Assembly: GCF_001310955.1 (NCBI RefSeq)
Contig: NZ_BAZX01000009.1
Location: forward strand, 1-64,000
Length of the DNA: 64,000 bases
Origin: Marinifilum fragile JCM 15579
Lineage (GTDB): Bacteria > Bacteroidota > Bacteroidia > Bacteroidales > Marinifilaceae
Direction: 5' to 3'
The notes below the pieces were generated by a model. The model was not told the origin of the DNA, searched no databases, and was given only the letters and a program-made list of their open reading frames with translations. Shown piece after piece: positions 57,647 to 64,000 of the stretch; the stretch's first letter is position 1; each line of letters starts with the position of its first letter. The translations under genes were made by a program, and so were the position numbers.

Positions 57647-57958
57647 TCAGTTCTTGCCAATAGAGAATGAATCTTTCATTCCAACAAGATCTACCAATTC
57701 AATAACATCATCAGATAAGTTCGCTAAAGAAAACAATTGCTCGTTGGCTCTGGCTAGCTCAGCAATGGCTTTTAATGCCGAAAATCCCTGAGAATCAATA
57801 AAGCTTACCCCATTCAAATCCAGCACAACTTGTTTTCCTGATTTTTCAATAAAATCAATGATTTCTTTCTTCACCATTTCCGAAATCATACTATTAATTC
57901 TGCGTGTTCCTTCTAAAGATGCGATTACAGATTGTTCTTGTATCCGAAAATTAAACAT
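57647..57958 (-). CDS. STAS-domain anti-anti-sigma-type protein
   Basis: The 103-aa protein (ATG at 57958, MFNFRIQEQS) is one STAS domain like SpoIIAA/RsbV. The segment VVLDLNGVSFIDSQGFSALK (about 50-69) holds the conserved Asp-Ser pair, and that serine is the usual phosphorylation site of the family. Such proteins bind a kinase/anti-sigma factor to free a sigma factor or regulate a phosphatase pathway. No partner kinase or RsbU-type phosphatase is encoded nearby. Twelve upstream in-frame codons from 57994 look like leader sequence. Confidence 0.8.
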   Translation of the reverse strand: MFNFRIQEQSVIASLEGTRRINSMISEMVKKEIIDFIEKSGKQVVLDLNGVSFIDSQGFSALKAIAELARANEQLFSLANLSDDVIELVDLVGMKDSFSIGKN

Positions 57959-58249
57959 TGCAATTCTAATTGATTTATAGCTATATAGTATCAAACAAAG
58001 AAAACGGAAATTCTTTAAAATCCAATTTTAAGATTCTAATTTAAAGTTGATCCGATTCCAATAGCATAGTACGATACCGAACATGATTTTGTTCACATTC
58101 GAACAACTTTTTTTTTTCTGAACAAGATTCCAGACAATAATTTCCCTAATAATCATGTTATTATATTTTTTGGTATAATATCTGATAAGAATGCTTTGTC
58201 AAAAATAATCAAGTCACAATTTAGAGTTTTTAAACTAGACCAATTCGTT

Positions 58250-61200
58250 ATGATTAAAAAACTGTTTTTTCTTACAACCTTTTTAATTGCGCTAGCAAAA
58301 AGTTTACTCGGAATGGATACACCTTTATGGCTTAGGTATCCGGCAATCTCTCCAAATGGTGAAACCATTGTTTTCGAATACGGTGGTGATCTGTTTACTG
58401 TTTCAGCTGAAGGTGGTGTTGCATATCCACTAACTACGAACACTGCATACGATTATAAACCAGTATGGTCACCTGATGGTTCTACCATTGCTTTTGCATC
58501 AAACAGGTTTGGGAATTTTGACATTTACAAAGTTGCCGTTAATGGAGGTACTCCTGAAAGACTAACATTTTATTCTGGTAGCGAATCTCCATCTTCTTTT
58601 ACTCCTGATGGCAAGCACATTTTATTCTCAGCATTAATTAGCGATGATACTAAAAATGTAATGTTCCCTTCTGGTGCTTTATCTGAACTTTATCGTGTAC
58701 CAAGCACTGGAGGAAAAATATCTCAAATTCTTACCACTCCAGCTTTAGATGCTAAATACAGTAACAATATGGAATATATCCTATATCACGACAGTAAAGG
58801 ATATGAAAATCACTGGAGAAAGCATCATACATCTGCTGTAACAAGAGACATTTGGTTGTACAATACCAAAACACAAAAACATAGCATGTTCTCTGAATTT
58901 AATGGAGAGGATTTGTATCCGGTTTTTAGTGCTGATAACAATGAAATTTACTATTTATCCGAAAAATCAGGTAGTTTTAATGTTTGGAAAGCTCCTGTTA
59001 ATAATAAATCTGAACTGACTCAAGTATCTAATTTTGATAAGCACCCAGTTCGATTCCTAAGCATTTCAAACAATGATAAACTTTGTTATTCCTATAATGG
59101 GGAAATTTACACTCAGGAAAAAGGCAAAGATCCAGTTAAACTTAAAGTAAGTTTAGCTACAGATAATAAAGAAAATGCCATTAGTTTCGAAAGATTGAGT
59201 AACGGAGCCAGAGAAATGAGTGTATCTCCTAATGGTAAAGAAGTTGCTTTTATAGTTAGAGGCGAAGTGTTTGTAACCTCTGTAGAATATGGAACTACCA
59301 AAAGAATTACCAATACTCCTGAACAGGAAAGATCAGTTAGCTTTAGTCCTGATGGCAAAGCATTATTATATGCATCGGAACGAAATGGAAGCTGGAACTT
59401 ATATCAAACCAAATTGGTTCGTGAGGGAGAAACTCAATTCTCAAATGCAACTACACTAAAAGAAGAAGCAATTTTAGAAACTCCTGCGGAAACTTTCCAA
59501 CCTAAATTCTCACCTGATGGAAAAGAGGTAGCTTTCCTTGAAGAAAGAGTAATTCTTAAAGTGATTAATCTTGAAACGAAGAAAGTTCGCGAGATTTTAG
59601 GCAAAAAATACAATTATTCATACTCTGATGGTGACCAACATTACGATTGGTCGAACGATGGAAAATGGTTTTTAGTTGACTTTTATCCTCATACTATCTT
59701 TATGCCAGATGTAGGAATTGTAGATGCTCAAGGCAATGGCAAGATGATCAATATTACCGAAAGTGGTTACAGCGATTCAAATGCCAAATGGTCACTTAAA
59801 GGCAATGCAATGATTTGGTTCACCGACCGCAGAGGATATCGCTCTCATGGAAGCTGGGGTTCTCAATCAGATGTTTACATTCAGTTCTTTAATCAGAAAG
59901 CATTAGATGATTTCAAACTTTCAAAAGAAGAGAAGGAATTAGTTAAAGAGGAAGAAAAGGCGAAAAAGGAAAGTAATAAAGAAGACGAATCTGATAAAAA
60001 AGACAAAAAAGATAAGAAAGACAAAAAAGATAAGAAGGATGATGAAAAAACTCCACTTGACATTGAATTCTCAGGAATGGAGGATCGTCAGATTTGTCTT
60101 ACCATAAATCCTTCGAACCTATCGGATGCAATTTTAACTCCTGATGGAAAAAAATTATTCTACCTAAGTAAATTCGAAGATGGATATGACCTTTGGGTTA
60201 ACGATTTGGAAGAAAAATCGACTAAAAAAGTACTTGATCTGAAAGGTGGTGGTGGAGCCATGCAGTTCGATAAAGATGCGAAGAATTTATTCTTAATGTC
60301 AGGAAGAAGTATTATCAAGGTAGACGTTGCTTCGAATAAGCGCAGTAACATCAGCTACTCTGCCGAGATGTACCTTGATAAGTCAAAGGAAAGAGAATAT
60401 ATGTTCAATCATGTTTGGACAACCATGAAGAAAAAATTCTACGATCCGGAGATGCATCAGCTAGACTGGGACTTCTACAAATCAGAATACGAAAAGTTTT
60501 TACCACATATCAATAACAACTATGATTTTGCAGAAATGCTAAGCGAATTGTTAGGTGAATTAAATGCTTCGCATACAGGTTCTGGTTATCGTCATAGCTC
60601 AAGTAATTCTGATAATACAGCAAAACTTGGCGCATTCTATGATTGGAAATATGAAGGTGATGGACTAAGAATCGCTGAAATTCTGGAAAAAGGGCCTTTA
60701 AATCAGGCTGATTCTAAAATTAAGCCAGGTGTAATCATCGAAAAAATTGATGGTATTGCAATCACAAAAGATAAAAGTCACTACCCATTGCTAAATCACA
60801 AAGCAGGTAAAAAGGTATTATTGAGCTTATACAGCCCTTATACAAAAGAGCGCTGGGAAGAAGTAGTAAAGCCTGTTTCAAGTGTTAGTACATTGCTTTA
60901 CGAACGCTGGGTAAAAAGCCGTCAAGAAGAGGTTAAACGTTTATCTGATGGTAAAATAGGATATGTTCACGTTAAAGGTATGAACTCTCCAAGTTATCGT
61001 AAAGTCTACTCAGAGATGTTGGGTAAATATGGTACTTGCGATGCAATTATCGTTGACACCAGATTTAACGGCGGAGGCTGGTTACACGATGATCTTGTTA
61101 CCTTATTAAGTGGTCAAGTCTATTCAACTTTATCCCCACGAGGACAAGACTTTGGTAAAGAGCCAATGTTCAAATGGAAGAAACCATCTGCAGTATTAAC

Positions 61201-61513
61201 AGGTGAAGGAAATTACTCTGATGCATGTGCATTCCCATACGCATACCAAACTTTAAAAATTGGTAAGTTAATTGGTATGCCTGTGCCAGGTACAATGACA
61301 GCTGTTTGGTGGGAAACTTTACAAGACAAAAGCTTGTATTTTGGAATGCCTATGGTAGGTGTAAAAGACATGAAAGGAAAATATATCGAAAACCAACAAA
61401 TTGAACCTGACATTAAAGTTCGTAACGATTACGAAATGGTAATTCAAGGACGTGATCAGCAACTTGAAAAGGCTGTGGAACATTTGCTTGAAGAGATTAA
61501 AAAGAATAATTAG
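58250..61513 (+). CDS. Secreted Tricorn-type S41 family peptidase
   Basis: The 1087-aa protein (from MIKKLFFLTT; an earlier TTG at 58196 is less likely) has a signal peptide and two WD40/PD40-like beta-propeller regions (about 25-310 and 320-560) full of SPDG and NGxTIAF blades. A Lys/Asp-rich linker (about 575-625) is followed by another propeller segment, a PDZ-like domain (about 800-880), and the S41 catalytic domain (about 900-1085). The latter has GYVHVKGMNSPSY, VDTRFNGGGWLHD and the probable nucleophile serine in NYSDACAFPY. Tricorn relatives trim peptides produced by other proteases. Here export to the periplasm or outside is expected. Confidence 0.88.
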   Translation: MIKKLFFLTTFLIALAKSLLGMDTPLWLRYPAISPNGETIVFEYGGDLFTVSAEGGVAYPLTTNTAYDYKPVWSPDGSTIAFASNRFGNFDIYKVAVNGGTPERLTFYSGSESPSSFTPDGKHILFSALISDDTKNVMFPSGALSELYRVPSTGGKISQILTTPALDAKYSNNMEYILYHDSKGYENHWRKHHTSAVTRDIWLYNTKTQKHSMFSEFNGEDLYPVFSADNNEIYYLSEKSGSFNVWKAPVNNKSELTQVSNFDKHPVRFLSISNNDKLCYSYNGEIYTQEKGKDPVKLKVSLATDNKENAISFERLSNGAREMSVSPNGKEVAFIVRGEVFVTSVEYGTTKRITNTPEQERSVSFSPDGKALLYASERNGSWNLYQTKLVREGETQFSNATTLKEEAILETPAETFQPKFSPDGKEVAFLEERVILKVINLETKKVREILGKKYNYSYSDGDQHYDWSNDGKWFLVDFYPHTIFMPDVGIVDAQGNGKMINITESGYSDSNAKWSLKGNAMIWFTDRRGYRSHGSWGSQSDVYIQFFNQKALDDFKLSKEEKELVKEEEKAKKESNKEDESDKKDKKDKKDKKDKKDDEKTPLDIEFSGMEDRQICLTINPSNLSDAILTPDGKKLFYLSKFEDGYDLWVNDLEEKSTKKVLDLKGGGGAMQFDKDAKNLFLMSGRSIIKVDVASNKRSNISYSAEMYLDKSKEREYMFNHVWTTMKKKFYDPEMHQLDWDFYKSEYEKFLPHINNNYDFAEMLSELLGELNASHTGSGYRHSSSNSDNTAKLGAFYDWKYEGDGLRIAEILEKGPLNQADSKIKPGVIIEKIDGIAITKDKSHYPLLNHKAGKKVLLSLYSPYTKERWEEVVKPVSSVSTLLYERWVKSRQEEVKRLSDGKIGYVHVKGMNSPSYRKVYSEMLGKYGTCDAIIVDTRFNGGGWLHDDLVTLLSGQVYSTLSPRGQDFGKEPMFKWKKPSAVLTGEGNYSDACAFPYAYQTLKIGKLIGMPVPGTMTAVWWETLQDKSLYFGMPMVGVKDMKGKYIENQQIEPDIKVRNDYEMVIQGRDQQLEKAVEHLLEEIKKNN
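59988..60052 (+). repeat. Simple AAGGAY-type coding repeat
   Basis: The DNA encodes runs of Lys-Lys-Asp (KKDKKDKKDKKD) through repeats of AAA/AAG AAA/AAG GAY. It is a polar linker between domains of the S41 protein and could vary in length by slippage. Confidence 0.55.
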
Positions 61514-61793
61514 TCTGTGTAGTCAAGATACCCCGAAAAGCACGGCTCACATTGGGTTAGTGCTTTCGGGAAATCTTAATTGCCTGCAAAGAATTAAGAG
61601 GCAAAGCTCATTACTTCTCATTTCACCTCAAATGAATTGAGCTTTGTCCTCGCTTTAAATGAACAACAACAAATATACCTCCTTCCAGAACTTTGGAAGA
61701 GTCTGTTCCTCCCTCCTCTTCAACACATTGAACAGACAAAATAAAGCCGAAAATTGCAAAGCATAGGGGCACTGCAATTTTCGGCTTTTTATT
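61512..61793 (+). ncRNA. Highly structured 3' region, candidate RNA
   Basis: At least five local stems follow the S41 stop codon: CCCGAAAAGCAC/GTGCTTTCGGG (61532-61570), CTTAATT/AATTAAG or TTGCCT/AGGCAA (61575-61604), CAAAGCTCA/TGAGCTTTG enclosing TCATTT/AAATGA (61603-61646), CTTCCA/TGGAAG near 61682-61699, and the terminator. GTCTGT (61513-61518) can pair with ACAGAC (61732-61737) to close the whole. No protein-coding potential was recognised. No independent promoter was seen, so it may be a processed 3' UTR. I do not recognise tmRNA, RNase P, SRP or a known 6S RNA. Confidence 0.4.
61743..61793 (+). terminator. Strong intrinsic terminator
   Basis: AAAGCCGAAAATTGCA (61743-61758) and TGCAATTTTCGGCTTT (61773-61788) are perfect 16-bp arms followed by TTATT. 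Confidence 0.9.
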
Positions 61794-61983
61794 AATTATT
61801 TTCACTGAAAGAAGTACCCAAGCTTGTTGAAGCAAGTGTCATTTCGTAACAAAACTCAAAAACAAATAATGAGTAGATATTGACTTATGCATTGGTAAAT
61901 CTTAAAAATGGAACAGCACCTCTTAAAATTGAACACACATCATTTACTTGAACAGGTAAATGGATCGTAATAGTTACATTATA

Positions 61984-62071
61984 CTCCTCGCCGAAGATTT
62001 ATACTTTTCTCGACGACAACAATTACACTCTTCGTCGACGTTTGTGATATTTCTCGTCGAGAAATATTACT
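61984..62071. repeat. Four degenerate 22-bp iterons with TCGnCGA cores
   Basis: TCGCCGA (61988), TCGACGA (62010), TCGTCGA (62032) and TCGTCGA (62054) begin exactly 22 bp apart. Units share a leading YTYC and an AT-rich tail. The last core lies in a perfect 10-bp-arm palindrome, ATATTTCTCG-T-CGAGAAATAT, and cores 2 and 3 can pair with each other. The period is not a multiple of three, so coding is not the cause. The array is about 180 bp before the fakA-like gene. Confidence 0.65.
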
Positions 62072-62249
62072 TGATCCATACCTAGGTGTTGTAAGAAATA
62101 ATAAACCAACTTTTGCAGGGAACTGTATCAAAAGATATTTAGCTTGTAAAATTGGCATTAAACTTTTCTGTCGATACAATTGTTTATAGCTAAGTAGTTT
62201 TCAAAATGCAATAATATAAGTACCTTAAAGTCAATCTTAAGAATCATAT

Positions 62250-64000
62250 ATGAATACCATGCAAAATATCGATGGTCGTTACCTCTACTTCGCCTTTTTA
62301 GCCGGTGCCAATAAGTTGATAAAAAACTTAAATGAACTAAATCGAATTAACGTTTATCCTGTTGCCGATAAGGATACAGGCAGCAATATGGCATCAACCA
62401 TGAGATCAGTAATGGATCGTATTTCGCCCAATGTTTCCTACAAATTCATGGTCGATCAGATAGCAGAAGCAGCACAGGTAGGCGCTAGAGGGAATTCAGG
62501 AATCATCATGGCTCAGTTCCTATACGGATTAAGCAGTGAAACATCAGAAAAAAAGAGCATCAGCTTCTTAGAATTTGTCGAAAGTGTTCAATCTTCTATT
62601 CCATACATCTATGAATCGATTGGTACACCAGTTGAAGGAACCATGCTCACGGTAATCAAAGACTGGTCGGAATTTCTCTATTCGAAACGAAAACAACTGG
62701 AACAGTTCAAGCAAGTTCTGAATGAATCCATGCAAGTATTGGAAACATCGCTTAAAAGAACTACTGATCAGCTGGCAGTTTTAAAAAAGCACAACATTGT
62801 AGATGCGGGAGCCAAAGGTTTTGTGGTATTTATTGAGGGTGTTATGGATTTTGTAAACCATGGCATTATAGATAGAATAAAATCACCTAATTTCATTCCT
62901 TCTGCCTCCGCTGCCATTGATCATTTGGAAGATATCAATTATAGATATTGCACTGAAGCCATCCTTAAAAATTCTTCCATTGCCTTAAAGGAAATCAAAG
63001 AAATTTTAAATAAAAATGGCGATTCTATTGTAATTACCGGAGGGAAAAACTCTTGCAGAGTTCATGTTCACACCAACAATCCATCTGAACTCTTTCATCA
63101 ATTAGAAAACTTTGCCACCATCAATTCTCCAAAGGTTGATGATATGCTAAGGCAGAGTGAAATCAGCAAAAATCAAAAATGGAAAATTGGGATTGTAAGT
63201 GATTCCACCTGCGATCTACCTCAGAAAATCATCGATTCTTACCAGGTGAATATAATGCCTTTGCATCTCTCCTTTGGTGATAGTCAATATCTCGATGGGA
63301 TAACCCTTAAAGCCAGAGAGTTTTATGAGCTTTTAGATAAATCGGAACACTTTCCTAAAACCTCTCAAATCAATGAATATAGTTTCTTAAACACCTATTC
63401 TCAGATGGCTCAAAATTACGATGCCATCATCTCCATTCATTTATCTGAGAAATTCAGCGGCACCTTCCGCAGTGCACAAAAAGCTGCCGAAAGAGTACAA
63501 AAAGAACTAAATATTCCCATTCATGTAATCAATTCACGTAATGTATCTGGTGGATTAGGCCTTGCTGTCCTGCGTATCGCGAAAGCGATTGAGGAAGGAG
63601 AAAATATTGATGCAATTCTTTCCCAGGTAGATTCATGGCTGAACAAAACCAAGATATTTGTGAGTGTAAAGAGTTTAACTGCCATGATTAAAGGAGGTCG
63701 TGTTCCTCCTGCAGTGGGAAAAATTGCAATGTTTCTGAGAATTAATCCAATTGTATCCCTAAACGAGTTGGGAGAATCTAAACTATTTGGACAAGCCATT
63801 GGTCAGAAAGCCAATATCAATAAAGTCATTAAGCATGTTATGAACCTGAAGAAAGATCAAAAAATCTGGAACTATATCATCCTGCACGCCAATAATCATG
63901 AGGTAGCCAAAAAATATGGCGATCGTTTGAATGTTCTCTTAGGCAAAGCTCCTGTTGAAATCATTAATATCTCCCCGGTAATTGGAATGAATGCTGGAAA
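62250..64000 (+). CDS. DAK2-DegV fusion, fatty-acid-kinase-like (3' end off window)
   Basis: The frame is open from ATG at 62250 to the window edge (583 codons shown). Residues about 1-310 look like FakA: a DhaL/DAK2 kinase domain with NVYPVADKDTGSNM (Asp40, Asp42 metal ligands) and GARGNSGIIMAQ, a middle region with NIVDAGAKGFVVFIEG, and YRYCTEA. From about 312 a DegV/FakB fold begins: IGIVSDSTCDLP, KTSQINEYSF, SIHLSEKFSGTFRSAQKA and SRNVSGGLGLAVLR. In Staphylococcus FakA phosphorylates fatty acids bound by separate FakB proteins; here kinase and lipid-binding parts are one chain. The active-site loop has D-K-D where FakA has D-G-D. Confidence 0.88.
   Translation, partial: MNTMQNIDGRYLYFAFLAGANKLIKNLNELNRINVYPVADKDTGSNMASTMRSVMDRISPNVSYKFMVDQIAEAAQVGARGNSGIIMAQFLYGLSSETSEKKSISFLEFVESVQSSIPYIYESIGTPVEGTMLTVIKDWSEFLYSKRKQLEQFKQVLNESMQVLETSLKRTTDQLAVLKKHNIVDAGAKGFVVFIEGVMDFVNHGIIDRIKSPNFIPSASAAIDHLEDINYRYCTEAILKNSSIALKEIKEILNKNGDSIVITGGKNSCRVHVHTNNPSELFHQLENFATINSPKVDDMLRQSEISKNQKWKIGIVSDSTCDLPQKIIDSYQVNIMPLHLSFGDSQYLDGITLKAREFYELLDKSEHFPKTSQINEYSFLNTYSQMAQNYDAIISIHLSEKFSGTFRSAQKAAERVQKELNIPIHVINSRNVSGGLGLAVLRIAKAIEEGENIDAILSQVDSWLNKTKIFVSVKSLTAMIKGGRVPPAVGKIAMFLRINPIVSLNELGESKLFGQAIGQKANINKVIKHVMNLKKDQKIWNYIILHANNHEVAKKYGDRLNVLLGKAPVEIINISPVIGMNAG

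Noticed and set aside
61623..61835. 70-codon ORF on the minus strand
   Set aside because: It overlies the terminator and several hairpins downstream of the S41 gene, and its apparent hydrophobic stretch is the terminator stem.
61984..62071. Mini CRISPR array
   Set aside because: The conserved part is only about 7-10 bp and the period is 22 bp; there are no repeat-plus-spacer units and no cas genes.
61979..62179. 66-codon minus-strand ORF across the 22-bp iterons
   Set aside because: The repeat period is not a multiple of three, the composition is unlike neighbouring genes, and no start context was seen.

Overview
The window is a chromosomal stretch from a low-GC member of the Bacteroidota, probably a marine Bacteroidales/Marinilabiliales-type organism. 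The grounds are the gene families and their order (coaX-TPR-lptC-CorC-PPIase, a dcw cluster ending in ftsZ-yqeY, a glycine-lipid acyltransferase pair), the near absence of Shine-Dalgarno sequences, and several promoters of the Bacteroidota form TTG-N18/19-TAnnTTTG. No tRNA, rRNA, prophage, insertion sequence or CRISPR array was recognised. Nearly all of the window is vertically inherited housekeeping DNA; the interest lies in leaders, intergenic RNAs, duplications and broken genes.

Layout. 1-4.1 kb (+): a structured intergenic element, a polyprenol-phosphate sugar transferase, dihydroorotase, a lipoprotein and a 2-hydroxyacid dehydrogenase. 4.1-6.1 kb (-): one unknown gene and a tandem pair of small secreted/outer-membrane proteins, one with a C-terminal frameshift and the other with an amber codon at the signal-peptide junction. 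6.2-16.6 kb (-): one long methionine operon, read as promoter, SAM-I riboswitch, Met-rich 39-codon ORF, structured leader, metY, metX, hom (frameshifted), aspartokinase, metH, metF, terminator. A second, independently terminated aspartokinase follows at 17.0-18.3 kb. 18.6-24.1 kb (+): fructose-1,6-bisphosphatase, a small secreted protein and mfd. 24.2-25.7 kb (-): a response regulator with PAS domains. 25.9-32.7 kb (+): coaX, a TPR protein, lptC, a small membrane protein, a CorC/HlyC-type CBS membrane protein and a PpiD-like periplasmic foldase.

32.9-49.7 kb (-): a complete division and cell wall cluster in the order mraZ, rsmH, ftsL, ftsI, murE, mraY, murD, ftsW, murG, murC, ftsQ, ftsA, ftsZ, ftsZ, yqeY. 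It makes lipid II, assembles the divisome and ends in two full-length ftsZ paralogues. A three-box MraZ-type operator with 10-bp spacing precedes mraZ. 49.9-51.8 kb (+): an acyltransferase pair resembling glycine-lipid synthesis. 51.9-55.2 kb (-): PurF-like amidotransferase, a SPOR protein and a universal stress protein. 55.7-61.5 kb: miaB, GNAT and STAS genes and a large Tricorn-type S41 protease followed by a heavily structured 3' region. 62.0 kb: four TCGnCGA boxes spaced exactly 22 bp apart, then a DAK2-DegV fusion (fatty-acid-kinase-like) that runs off the right edge.

Strongest leads: the Met-rich ORF placed 8 nt after the SAM-I riboswitch; the twin FtsZ proteins, one with a tail resembling the FtsA membrane helix; the 22-bp-phased array; the possible RNA after the Tricorn gene; and the frameshift in hom. 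All family assignments rest on reading motifs by eye; no database search was run.
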